From: JAFAVZ01 sp036009105 | GTDB taxonomy: Bacteria > Acidobacteriota > Thermoanaerobaculia > Gp7-AA8 | NCBI GenBank assembly: GCA_036009105.1 | Contig: DASYMJ010000088.1 | Span: 1 to 28,776 of the forward strand | DNA length: 28,776 nt | Direction of reading: 5' to 3' | Shown: positions 21,971 through 28,776 of the stretch, piece by piece | Position numbering within the stretch: the first letter of the stretch is position 1 | Layout: the number at the start of each line of letters is the position of its first letter | The notes under the pieces: generated by a model | What the model saw: the letters and a program-made list of their open reading frames with translations, nothing else | Told to the model about the DNA's origin: nothing | Databases searched by the model: none | Program-made: the position numbers and the translations under genes

Positions 21971-22603
21971 ATGGCCATCGGCATCATCAAGCTCGAGCGC
22001 AAGCCGCTCACCATCCGCGAGCGGATCTACCTGCCGGCCGTCCTGTCCGGCATGTTCATCACCATCCGGCACCTGTTCAAGAACCTCTTCAACATGAAGG
22101 GGCTGCCCACCATCAGTTATCCGGAAGTCAAGCGCATCTACTCCGAACGTTTCCGCGGCCGGCACATCCTCACCACCCGCGAGGACGGCACCACCCGCTG
22201 CGTGGCCTGCTACATGTGCTCCACCGCCTGCCCGGCGGACTGCATCACCATCGAGGCGGGCGAGGACCAGCGGACCCGCGAGAAGTTCCCGGTGCGCTAC
22301 GACATCGACCTGCTGCGCTGCATCTTCTGCGGCTACTGCGTCGATGCCTGCCCGGAGGATGCGATCTACATGACCCGCGACTACGAGATGTCCATCGATA
22401 CGCGCGCGCGGTCGGTGGTCGGGCTGCGGGACCTGGTCGTGCCGCCGAACTTCCCCCAGGCGCCGATGGGCTGGCGCCCTTACTACGGCCCCATCGAGAA
22501 GCGGGGCACCGCGGGCGGGACCGGCATCGGGCAGGAGCTGCGTCCCGCGCCGTTCGATGACGACGCCGCGGCACCGAATCCCGACGTCTACCGCGGCGCG
22601 TAG
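21971..22603 (+). CDS. nuoI: NADH-quinone oxidoreductase subunit I
   Basis: This is a 210-residue ferredoxin-like subunit holding clusters N6a and N6b. Both 4Fe-4S motifs are complete: C77, C80, C83, C87 (CVACYMCSTACP) and C117, C120, C123, C127 (CIFCGYCVDACP). The N-terminal helix FITIRHLFKNLF is the membrane-proximal anchor. The ATG at 21971 is preferred over an upstream in-frame ATG at 21896, which lies in the hairpin and would add repeat-encoded residues. No Shine-Dalgarno site separates the hairpin from the ATG. The tail beyond about residue 160 is variable. The subunits NuoE, F, G and H, usual between D and I, are not here. Confidence 0.95.
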   Translation: MAIGIIKLERKPLTIRERIYLPAVLSGMFITIRHLFKNLFNMKGLPTISYPEVKRIYSERFRGRHILTTREDGTTRCVACYMCSTACPADCITIEAGEDQRTREKFPVRYDIDLLRCIFCGYCVDACPEDAIYMTRDYEMSIDTRARSVVGLRDLVVPPNFPQAPMGWRPYYGPIEKRGTAGGTGIGQELRPAPFDDDAAAPNPDVYRGA

Positions 22604-22635
22604 CCGGCGCGTATCATCAGGGCGGGTCCGGAAAA

Positions 22636-23097
22636 GTGAAGCCGCTCGAGACGACCATCGAAGAGGTCCTGCGTCACGCCATCCAGTCGGAGGTGGAGAC
22701 GCGCGTCTACTACCAGAAGATGGCGGAGCGGACGAACTTCCCGGAGGTCCGCAACCGGCTGCTGCAGCTGGCGGACGGCGAGCTGGTGCACCGCGCGAAG
22801 CTGGAGCGCCGCTTCCGGGAGATGCTGGGCAAGGAGCCGCCCACGCCGGATCTCGTGCTCATCGAGCTCGCCGCCGACATCGTCGACCTCGACATGTCCC
22901 GCGCCCTCAAGCACGCCCTGGAGCGCGAGCGCGACAGCGAGTCGTACTACCGCTTCATGGCCGAGCGCGTCCCCCCCACCACGGATCTCGGCAAGCTCTT
23001 CGTCGAGCTGGCCGAAGCGGAGTGGAAGCACAAGACGGACCTGCAGGCGGAGTACGACGGCTCGGTCAACCCCGAGCAGTTCCTGCTGGACATCTAG
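22636..23097 (+). CDS. Ferritin-like diiron protein (rubrerythrin-type)
   Basis: This is a 153-residue four-helix bundle protein. Diiron ligands can be picked out: E19 in helix one (IQSEVETRVYY), E49xxH52 in helix two (GELVHRAKL), a matching Glu in helix three (ERERDSESYYRFMAER) and E129xxH132 in helix four (EAEWKHKTDL). This duplicated helix-pair layout is that of rubrerythrin and the ferritin-like YciE/DUF2202 group, here without a rubredoxin domain. A role in peroxide or iron handling is inferred. The start is GTG at 22636, with a possible GGAAAA upstream; a TATCAT box lies in the gap after nuoI. It may be read from the nuo promoter or its own, and is followed by a hairpin. Confidence 0.85.
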   Translation: MKPLETTIEEVLRHAIQSEVETRVYYQKMAERTNFPEVRNRLLQLADGELVHRAKLERRFREMLGKEPPTPDLVLIELAADIVDLDMSRALKHALERERDSESYYRFMAERVPPTTDLGKLFVELAEAEWKHKTDLQAEYDGSVNPEQFLLDI

Positions 23098-23361
23098 CTC
23101 GCCGCGGATGCGAATTTACGTGCGCCCCAGCGCACCCCCCCAAAAACCACAAGGCGGGTGGCCGTCGCCGGCCACCCGCCTTGCTGTCTCTCTCTCACAC
23201 AACACGCTGCCGGTTCCCGTTAGCAGCGCCCTGTATGCAGCAAAGTCAGTGTAGGGGGTCGCCATCAACGACACGTCCAGCGGGTCGTGAAACGTTCATC
23301 GGGCGGGGCGCCGATCATCAAACATGCGATCCGCGACGCGTGAAAGAAACGCAAAACCGCT
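23098..23361. other. Intergenic region between convergent genes
   Basis: This 264-nt stretch holds a strong hairpin at 23151-23182 followed by a CT-rich tract. Beyond that I see no open frame of note, no tRNA-like or known riboswitch structure and no repeat shared with the rest of the window. Confidence 0.6.
23151..23182 (+). terminator. Strong GC hairpin, probable terminator
   Basis: A 14-bp perfect stem (AAGGCGGGTGGCCG and its complement) with a 4-nt loop lies 53 nt after the ferritin-like gene. It is followed by GCTGTCTCTCTCTC in place of a clean T-run, so termination efficiency is uncertain; it could act in either direction between the two convergent transcription units. Confidence 0.6.
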
Positions 23362-23877
23362 CTACAGCACGATGGTGTACCCCAGCGTCGTGAGGTCCGG
23401 CATCCGGTCCAGGTAGACGTGCCCGTCGGTGTGATCGACCTCATGCTGGAAGATGCGCGCCGTGAAGTCGCTCACCTCCACCTCCGCCTCCTCGCCGTCG
23501 ATGTCGATGCCGCGAAGGCGGAGATTGCGGTAGCGGCCGACCTCGCCGCCGAGGAAGGGGACGCTGAGACAGCCTTCCCAGTCCGTGATCCTCGCCTCGC
23601 CGATCGGCTGGTACGTCGCGTTGAAGAACACGCCGGCGCCGACCTTGTTCACGCCGCGCCGTTTGGCCACCCGCTCCTGCACCTCGAACACGAAAATGCG
23701 CAGCGGCAGGTGCACCTGCGGGCCGGCCAGGCCGACCCCTTCGTAGGCGTGCATCGTCTCGATCATGTCGTCCACCAGCGGCCGGAACTTGCCGGCCTTG
23801 ATGTCGCGGATCTCGACGTCGGATGCCTTGGTGCGGAGCACGGGATGCCCGAGGCGGGCCACTTTGAGAATCGACAT
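23362..23877 (-). CDS. def: Peptide deformylase
   Basis: This is a 171-residue metallohydrolase that removes the N-formyl group from nascent proteins. All three family motifs are present: GVGLAGPQV (47-55, with G in place of the more usual A after GLA), EGCLSVP (101-107) with metal ligand C103, and QHEVDH (144-149) with ligands H145 and H149 and catalytic E146. It is the second gene of a minus-strand pair, starting 3 nt after the stop of the MFS transporter, so translation is probably coupled. No fmt gene, its frequent partner, is next to it. Confidence 0.96.
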   Translation of the reverse strand: MSILKVARLGHPVLRTKASDVEIRDIKAGKFRPLVDDMIETMHAYEGVGLAGPQVHLPLRIFVFEVQERVAKRRGVNKVGAGVFFNATYQPIGEARITDWEGCLSVPFLGGEVGRYRNLRLRGIDIDGEEAEVEVSDFTARIFQHEVDHTDGHVYLDRMPDLTTLGYTIVL

Positions 23878-23880
23878 GGT

Positions 23881-25089
23881 TCACCTTTCCGTCAGCAGCG
23901 GGAGTTTGCGCAGCCAGAGTGCCACGACCAGCGCCGCGCTGGTGAGCGCCGCGCCGCTGTAGAACGCCCCACGCGCCCTGGCCAGATCGTAGAAGAAACC
24001 GGAGACGATCGGGCCCAGGAAGCGGGCCATGGAGCCGATGCCGGCGGCGAGGCCGAGCATCGTGCCGTGCTCGCTCTTCGCCGTCGCCTTGGTCACCAGC
24101 GAGGTCAGCGAGGGGTAGCAGAGCCCCTGCCCGATGGCGATGAAGAACGCCACCACGTACAGCAGCGGCACGCGCCAGACCGAGGGCACCATCACCAGGC
24201 CGATGGTGAGGGATGCGGCGCCGATGGTGACCAGCATCTTCTCGCCCAACACCCTGGCCAATTTGCCGAGCAGCCCGCCCTGCAACATCACCACGATCAC
24301 CCCCATGAACAGGAAGAACCAGGCCAGATCGAGCTGGGAGAAGCCGAAGCGGTCGCGCGCATGGAGCGTCACGCTCGTCTCCATCCCGGAGACCGACAGC
24401 AGGGTGAGGAAGAGCGCGAGCATGATGGCGGCCACGGTGGAGCGCTGCCCCACCTGGCGCCAGATCTGCGGATCGAGCTGGGGCGGCAGGCCGCTGCGCA
24501 CCGTGGCGTCGGGCGGCTTCGACTCGCCCAGGACGATCAGGCCGAGCAGCAGGGCGAAGAGCGAGGCGGAAGCGGCGGCCAGGCCGGGGAGGAAATTGCC
24601 CGGCAGCTGGTGATGGATGCCTACCGCGGAGAGGATGCCGCTCAGGGGCGGCCCGAGGATGAAGCCGAGGCCGAAGGCGGCGCCGATCAGCCCCATGCCT
24701 TTGGCCCGGTTCTCCTCGGTGGTCGTGTCCGCGATGTAGGCCTGCGCGGTGCCGATGCTGGCGCCGCCGATGCCGGCCACGATGCGGGAGAGCAGCAGCA
24801 GGCGCAGGTCGTGGGCGAAGGCGAAGAGGAGATAGCCGCTGCAGCTGGCGGCGAGGCTGATCAGGATCACCGGCCGCCGGCCGATGTGATCCGAGAGGCG
24901 GCCCCACATCGGCGCGAAGAAGAACTGCATGATGGAGTAGACCCCGACGATCGCTCCCACCATCTTCCCGCTGGCCCCGTACTCCCGCGCATAGAAGGAG
25001 AGGAAGGGGATGACCATCCCGAAGCCGATCAGGTCGATGAACACGGTGAGGAAAAGGACGAGGAGGGAGGTGCGGCGCACGGCCGGCAT
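23881..25089 (-). CDS. Major facilitator superfamily transporter (TetA-like)
   Basis: This is a 402-residue membrane protein with twelve predicted helices in two halves. The loop between helices two and three carries MFS motif A as GRLSDHIGRRPV (about residues 63-74), and motif C-like GAAFGLGFILGPPLSG lies in helix five, typical of drug:proton antiporters of the TetA/DHA1 kind. The substrate cannot be read from sequence. The start at 25089 (MPAVRRTSLLVLFLTVFIDLIGFGMVIPFLSFY) places the first helix correctly; the frame is open far upstream without similarity to the family. It is divergent from the HAD phosphatase, with only 15 nt between the two start codons. Confidence 0.93.
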   Translation of the reverse strand: MPAVRRTSLLVLFLTVFIDLIGFGMVIPFLSFYAREYGASGKMVGAIVGVYSIMQFFFAPMWGRLSDHIGRRPVILISLAASCSGYLLFAFAHDLRLLLLSRIVAGIGGASIGTAQAYIADTTTEENRAKGMGLIGAAFGLGFILGPPLSGILSAVGIHHQLPGNFLPGLAAASASLFALLLGLIVLGESKPPDATVRSGLPPQLDPQIWRQVGQRSTVAAIMLALFLTLLSVSGMETSVTLHARDRFGFSQLDLAWFFLFMGVIVVMLQGGLLGKLARVLGEKMLVTIGAASLTIGLVMVPSVWRVPLLYVVAFFIAIGQGLCYPSLTSLVTKATAKSEHGTMLGLAAGIGSMARFLGPIVSGFFYDLARARGAFYSGAALTSAALVVALWLRKLPLLTER

Positions 25090-25091
25090 TG

Positions 25092-25097
25092 TATGGT
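25092..25097 (+). promoter_or_regulatory. -10-like box of HAD phosphatase gene
   Basis: TATGGT stands 7 nt before the ATG at 25105 with no Shine-Dalgarno site. This favours 25105 over the in-frame ATG at 25093, which falls inside the box. Confidence 0.4.
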
Positions 25098-25104
25098 TGC
25101 GCCG

Positions 25105-25788
25105 ATGCGCCTGGCACTCTTCGACATCGACGGCACCCTGATCACCGACGGCGGCGCGGCGCGGGAAGCGTTCCGCGATGCGCTGCGCCTCGTCTACGCC
25201 TACCGCGGCGACCTCTCCCGCTACGACTTCTCCGGCCGCACCGATCCGCAGATCGCCTTCATGGTGTTGCGCGACACAGGCCTCGCCGACGATGCGATCC
25301 GCGCGCGCATGGACGACCTCTGGCAGCACTACCTGGCCGGCCTGGAGCGCAACGCGACAGCCGATCGCGTGCGGGTCTTGCCCGGCATCCCCACTTTGCT
25401 CGACCAGCTCGCCGGGCGCGACGACGTGATGCTGGCCCTGCTCACCGGCAACCTGGAGCGCGGCGCGCGGCTCAAGCTCGGCGCGCCGGAGCTGAACCGC
25501 TACTTCCCCTTCGGCGCCTTCGGCAGCGACTCCATGCACCGCGAGGAGCTGCCGCCCATCGCCGTCGCGCGCGCCTCCGCCCGGAATGGCCACCGCTTCC
25601 AGGGCCGGGAAGTGGTCATCCTCGGCGACTCGATCTACGACGTCCGCTGCGGCGTGCCGCACGAGGCGACCACCATCGCCATCGCCTCGGGCAAGACGTC
25701 CGCGGAGCGGCTGCGCGCGGAGAGCCCGCACCACTTCTTCCACAACGCGGAGGACACCCCGGCGCTGCTGCGGGCGATTACCGGTTGA
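25105..25788 (+). CDS. HAD-family phosphatase
   Basis: This is a 227-residue haloacid-dehalogenase-type hydrolase. Motif I is FDIDGTL with nucleophile D7 and acid/base D9, motif II is LLTGN, a lysine in the ARLKLG area can serve as motif III, and motif IV is ILGDSIYDV. The cap domain between residues about 15 and 85 is helical (C1 cap), as in phosphoglycolate phosphatase and beta-phosphoglucomutase relatives; LTGNLERGARLKL resembles the first group. Substrate is undetermined. The start at 25105 is supported by MRLALFDIDGTL and the box upstream. The TGA stop directly abuts the stop of the next, convergent gene. Confidence 0.9.
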   Translation: MRLALFDIDGTLITDGGAAREAFRDALRLVYAYRGDLSRYDFSGRTDPQIAFMVLRDTGLADDAIRARMDDLWQHYLAGLERNATADRVRVLPGIPTLLDQLAGRDDVMLALLTGNLERGARLKLGAPELNRYFPFGAFGSDSMHREELPPIAVARASARNGHRFQGREVVILGDSIYDVRCGVPHEATTIAIASGKTSAERLRAESPHHFFHNAEDTPALLRAITG

Positions 25789-26559
25789 TCAATACCGGCG
25801 CGGCACCGAGACCCGGCCCGCCACGTGGTCGTAGGAAACGCCGCCGCTCCCCTTCCGGCCGACCGTGAAGTCGCCGCCCACCTCCGTCACGCTCACCCCG
25901 CCGGAGCCGTCGTCCTCGATGTTCACGTTGTGCCGCACGTTGCGGATGTCGATCTCGCCGGAGCCGTCGTCGGCGATCACGACGTCGCCGCCGACCTGCT
26001 CGACATCGATCCCGCCCGAGCCGTCCTCGATGCGGATGTCGCCGGTCACGTCGTGGATCTCGATGGCCCCGGAGGTGTCGCGCACGGATAGGTTGCCGCG
26101 CACGCCCTGGATGCGCAGCTCGCCCGAGCCGTCATCCACCGTGAGCGGGCCGACGTTCGCGATCTCCGCCGCGCCGCTGGTGTCCTGCACCTCGACCGCC
26201 ACGCCGGCCGGCAACACCACCTCGAAGTCGAGCGTCGCCGTCTTCGTCCCCCAGAAGGAAATGTTGGCCTCGGGGACGATCGCCTCCACCCGGATTTCCG
26301 AGCCGCGGCGGGTGGCGGTGAGCTTCATCTCTTTCAGGATGTCCGCATCATCGGCGCAGGCCGTGCCGGTGGCGCGGACCTCGCCCCCGCCGCCGCCCGT
26401 CACCTTCAGCGTGCCGGCCCGGGCGATCACGACGACCCGGCTGACCCCTCCCGCCGCCAGGCTCGCATTGCGCGGCTCCTTGTTCGAGCAGTCCCAGAAC
26501 CCGGCGGAGGCGGTGGTGGCGAGCAGCAGCGTGGCAGAGGCGGCAAGCAGTGTGCGCAT
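25789..26559 (-). CDS. Secreted DUF4097-like beta-helix repeat protein
   Basis: This is a 256-residue exported protein with a signal peptide (MRTLLAASATLLLATTASA) and, shortly after it, a single cysteine (C24). Residues about 40-125 form a strand-rich lead-in. From about 126 to 254 the protein is built from seven units of 18-19 residues, each with a D-x-S-G or DDGSG turn followed by two short strands (for example DTSGAIEIHDVTGDIRI and DDGSGEIDIRNVRHNVNI). The pattern is that of DUF4097/DUF2807-type adhesin-like domains, predicted to form a right-handed beta-helix in the periplasm or at the surface. The units are close enough in sequence to suggest repeated internal duplication. Function is unknown. 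Confidence 0.88.
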   Translation of the reverse strand: MRTLLAASATLLLATTASAGFWDCSNKEPRNASLAAGGVSRVVVIARAGTLKVTGGGGGEVRATGTACADDADILKEMKLTATRRGSEIRVEAIVPEANISFWGTKTATLDFEVVLPAGVAVEVQDTSGAAEIANVGPLTVDDGSGELRIQGVRGNLSVRDTSGAIEIHDVTGDIRIEDGSGGIDVEQVGGDVVIADDGSGEIDIRNVRHNVNIEDDGSGGVSVTEVGGDFTVGRKGSGGVSYDHVAGRVSVPRRY

Positions 26560-26566
26560 GATGGGG

Positions 26567-26572
26567 ACAATA
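26567..26572 (-). promoter_or_regulatory. -10 box of the DUF4097-like gene
   Basis: On the minus strand TATTGT stands 7 nt before the ATG at 26559. TTAACC with a 17-nt spacer further upstream could be the -35. No Shine-Dalgarno site is seen. Confidence 0.5.
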
Positions 26573-26609
26573 CGCTCGGTGGGAGGAAAGGTTAACCGGC
26601 AACTCGTCT

Positions 26610-28238
26610 CTACTGAACGTTCACCGCCGCATCGTCGACCACGAACGAGGTCTGGTTGCCGTTGTCATTCGTCGCCTCGAAGTAGATGCGCACCGTCTGG
26701 CCGCGATACGCGGACACATCGAACGACTTCTGGGCGTAGCAGCAGGAGGCGCTCAGGTTGGAGAGCGTCACGAGCTGCGCCTTGACCACGTTGGCCGTGT
26801 CGCGGATCTGCACCTTCAGCGTGTCGAAGGCCGTGGTGGTGGTCGTCTCGGCGGTGTCCACTTTCAGCCAGAAGGTCAGCGTCGCGGTGGTGGCCGTGGA
26901 AGGGATGGCGATCGTCTGGTACAGGTAGTCGGTGTGCGCGGTGGCCCAGCCGCCGAGCCACGCGTACCAGGAGCCGGCGTGCGGTGTGCGCGAAGCGGAG
27001 CTGGTGATGTCCGAGGAGGAGGCGGCGACCCAGCTCACGTTGCCGGACTCGAAGCCGGGATTGGCCAGCAGTTGCGAGGAGCCGCCGCCGGTCGTGCCGG
27101 CCACGAGGTTGCGGTACTTCGGCCAGTTCCAGCCGGAGCCGGGATCCTGGTGCGTCTGGCTGGGGTAGTTCACGTGGCCCTTCACCGTGTACAGCGCCTT
27201 GTTGGAGATCACCGCGTTCCAGCCGAGGGAGCCGTCGTAGACCTTCGTCTTGTCGATGCCGTTGGAGGTGCAGATGTCGCGCGTGAGCAGGGCCGAGGCG
27301 TTGTACATCGCGTCGGTGAACCAGGTGGACGGCGCGGACATGAAGCCCTCGTGCTCGATGCCCACCGTGTAGCTGTTCTCGCTGCCGACGTGCCACGCCT
27401 TGTCCTGCTCGAGGACCATCTGCGTGATCTGGCCATCCGAGGAGCGGACCACGTAGTGGGCGCTGACCTGGGCGGAGCAGTTCTGGAACCAGGAGATGGT
27501 GCCGGCGTAGGAGCCTTCCGCGGTGTGGATGGTCACGTGCGTGACCGGCACGGTGCGGCCGACGGTGTAGTTGCAGCTCGCGGCCGGGTTCCACAGCGCC
27601 GGCGCGTAGTCGGCGGAGAGGGCGGAGACCTTCAGCGTGACGCGCGGCGCGGAGAGGAGCTGCAGCCGCTCGGCGCCGTAGATGCGGGCGAGATCGACCG
27701 GCTGCCGATCCACGCGATAGCGCTCGCCTCGCCGCCCCTCGCGGATGGCGTTGAAGACGTCGTAGGTGTAGATGTGGGCGATCTCCGGCTGGGCGATGCC
27801 GCTGTACTTCGCCACCGCCTCTTCCCAATCCTCCAGCGCGACGTTGCCTCGTCCGAGAATGGCCAGGAGCGCCGCGGCGCCGCGGATGTTCAGCGCCCGG
27901 TCGCGCTTCAACTCCTCGGGCGTGCGGCCGATCATCGCCGCGGCGTCGACCAGGGAGTGGCCGAACCAGCCATCGTCGCGCAGTCCCATGATGCCGTACG
28001 ATGCGGGCTGCCCTGTTTCATCGCCGGCGGCTTCCGGATGCGGCAACCAGCGCGACTCCACGAAGGCGATGGCGCGCAGCAGGTCGACCGGCACGCCGGA
28101 TTCATCGGCGGCGTTCAGGAAGATGGCGTCGAGAGAACGGGCGTCGGCGTCGTCCAGCGGGCGGGATTGTTCGAGGTCGCGGGCAAAGGCAGCGGATGTG
28201 AGCAGAAGAACCACCACGGCCAGCACGATTCTTTTCAT
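26610..28238 (-). CDS. Secreted cell-wall hydrolase: lytic-transglycosylase-like plus N-acetylmuramoyl-L-alanine amidase
   Basis: This is a 542-residue exported protein with signal peptide MKRIVLAVVVLLLTSAAFA. Residues about 35-165 resemble an SLT/lysozyme-type domain: E61 in AIAFVESRWLP as candidate catalytic acid and ASYGIMGLRDDGW, the usual GxMQ-type stretch. Residues about 225-380 are an Amidase_2 domain with zinc ligands H238 (VTIHTAEGS), H355 (KGHVNYP) and D365 (HQDPGSGWNW), and E296 in GIEHEG. The C-terminal 150 residues (LLANPGFESGNVSWVAA... to FVVDDAAVNVQ) form a jelly-roll, carbohydrate-binding-like module. The enzyme could therefore cut both the glycan strand and the peptide link of peptidoglycan. 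Whether the first domain is active is not certain. Confidence 0.9.
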   Translation of the reverse strand: MKRIVLAVVVLLLTSAAFARDLEQSRPLDDADARSLDAIFLNAADESGVPVDLLRAIAFVESRWLPHPEAAGDETGQPASYGIMGLRDDGWFGHSLVDAAAMIGRTPEELKRDRALNIRGAAALLAILGRGNVALEDWEEAVAKYSGIAQPEIAHIYTYDVFNAIREGRRGERYRVDRQPVDLARIYGAERLQLLSAPRVTLKVSALSADYAPALWNPAASCNYTVGRTVPVTHVTIHTAEGSYAGTISWFQNCSAQVSAHYVVRSSDGQITQMVLEQDKAWHVGSENSYTVGIEHEGFMSAPSTWFTDAMYNASALLTRDICTSNGIDKTKVYDGSLGWNAVISNKALYTVKGHVNYPSQTHQDPGSGWNWPKYRNLVAGTTGGGSSQLLANPGFESGNVSWVAASSSDITSSASRTPHAGSWYAWLGGWATAHTDYLYQTIAIPSTATTATLTFWLKVDTAETTTTTAFDTLKVQIRDTANVVKAQLVTLSNLSASCCYAQKSFDVSAYRGQTVRIYFEATNDNGNQTSFVVDDAAVNVQ

Positions 28239-28244
28239 TCCTTA

Positions 28245-28250
28245 AGGATA
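28245..28250 (-). promoter_or_regulatory. -10-like box of cell-wall hydrolase gene
   Basis: On the minus strand TATCCT stands 6 nt before the ATG at 28238, in the 21-nt gap to the divergent gene at 28260. Confidence 0.4.
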
Positions 28251-28259
28251 GCGCACAGA

Positions 28260-28757
28260 ATGGAACGCCTCGACGCCTTCCTCCGCCCGCTTTATCAGGA
28301 CCTCGACGGCGTCTCCCGCCTCGACGAAGCGGAGCGCGTGGCGCGCATCGCGCGCCGTCTGGCTCCCCCCTCCCGCGAGCTCGAGCTGCTGCTCCGCTTC
28401 CAGGTCCTCGGCTCGTGGCTGGAGAAAGTGGGCAACCTCTCGCGGGTGGTGCTGACCGTGCCGGAGGTGAGCGAGTCGGAGCTGCGCCGCGTGGCCGCTT
28501 CCATCCGCCGGCTCGATGCGCCGGCCACGGAGGTGGAGCGGGCCGTCGCCGCGGCGGTGCTCATCGACGGGGCGGGGGTGCGGGGGCTGGCCGAGCGGTT
28601 CGGGCGGGCCCGGCGGGAGGGGAGCTCGCCGCTCGACGTGGCGCGCGAAGAAGAGCCGCCCATCCCCACCTGGATGAGCGACGACGCGCGGGCGATGCTG
28701 CTGGAGCGGCGCGCGAAACGCGCGGCATTCTGCCAGGCGATCCTCGACGAAACGTAG
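28260..28757 (+). CDS. Small helical protein of unknown function
   Basis: This is a 165-residue, charge-rich, mainly helical protein without signal peptide or membrane helix. It opens with MERLDAFLRPLYQDLDGVSR, has an ELELLLRFQVLGSWLEKVGNLSRVVL segment in the middle, and ends in RRAKRAAFCQAILDET. I recognise no family. The start at 28260 was chosen because it is 21 nt from the divergent hydrolase start and the sequence upstream in this frame is antisense to that gene. The stop lies inside the left edge of a palindromic repeat cut by the window end. An ORF of this length with this GC pattern is probably real. Confidence 0.7.
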   Translation: MERLDAFLRPLYQDLDGVSRLDEAERVARIARRLAPPSRELELLLRFQVLGSWLEKVGNLSRVVLTVPEVSESELRRVAASIRRLDAPATEVERAVAAAVLIDGAGVRGLAERFGRARREGSSPLDVAREEEPPIPTWMSDDARAMLLERRAKRAAFCQAILDET

Positions 28758-28776
28758 GGCCGGCTCTCCAGCCGGC
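28753..28776 (+). repeat. Palindromic repeat at window edge (partial)
   Basis: A 7-bp stem GCCGGCT/AGCCGGC with a 4-nt loop, preceded by CGTAGG, overlaps the stop codon of the last gene. It matches the left part of the element at 11910-11954 with small differences in the loop. The right side is cut by the window. Confidence 0.6.

Noticed and set aside
23881..25743. 620-residue fusion on the minus strand including the MFS transporter
   Set aside because: The first 218 residues are antisense to the HAD phosphatase; the transporter starts normally at 25089.

Overview
The window is a gene-dense, high-GC chromosomal segment with no rRNA, tRNA, CRISPR array, transposase or phage gene that I can see. 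It reads as an aerobic, Gram-negative-type heterotroph. The gene mix (complex I genes next to rex, a fused nuoCD, a SARP-type regulator carrying a receiver domain, many short palindromic repeats, genes lacking Shine-Dalgarno sites) would fit Acidobacteriota or a neighbouring phylum. That placement is inference only; no marker gene here settles it.

Layout. 1-2789 (+): the 3' end of nuoM, nuoN and the redox regulator rex. 2894-4711: an orphan protein resembling phosphoribosyltransferases, and a four-helix membrane protein on the other strand, bracketed by two imperfect copies of the rex 3' end. 4756-9413: a YjbR-like protein facing a two-component pair on the minus strand (hybrid histidine kinase with receiver and Hpt domains; BTAD regulator with a C-terminal receiver), then a secreted protein. 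9471-13242 (+): ketosynthase, methyltransferase, FAD oxidoreductase (a probable small lipid or polyketide tailoring cluster) and a LON-domain protein. 13296-13982 (-): a 2OG-Fe(II) oxygenase. 14021-19309 (+): a tightly coupled five-gene glycosyltransferase/methyltransferase operon. 19489-22603 (+): nuoB-nuoCD-nuoI, then a ferritin-like protein. 23362-25089 (-): MFS transporter and peptide deformylase. 25105-28757: HAD phosphatase, a repeat-rich DUF4097-like secreted protein, a large secreted cell-wall hydrolase and a small helical protein.

How the parts connect. The window encodes Rex and, 17 kb away, carries a near-consensus Rex operator (19412-19429) in the promoter region of nuoB-CD-I. This suggests NADH/NAD+ control of complex I synthesis by the regulator encoded beside nuoN. 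The kinase and SARP-receiver protein have the parts of a His-Asp-His-Asp phosphorelay.

The most unusual signals are non-coding. Four long hairpins with arms built from tandem 7-bp units sit between genes, two of them with identical 31-bp arms but unrelated loops; a fifth locus has a shorter heptamer tract and stem. Two other palindromic elements (84 nt and 45 nt, both multiples of three) lie in frame inside genes. Several genes carry a TANNNT box 6-9 nt before the start codon, suggesting leaderless transcripts.
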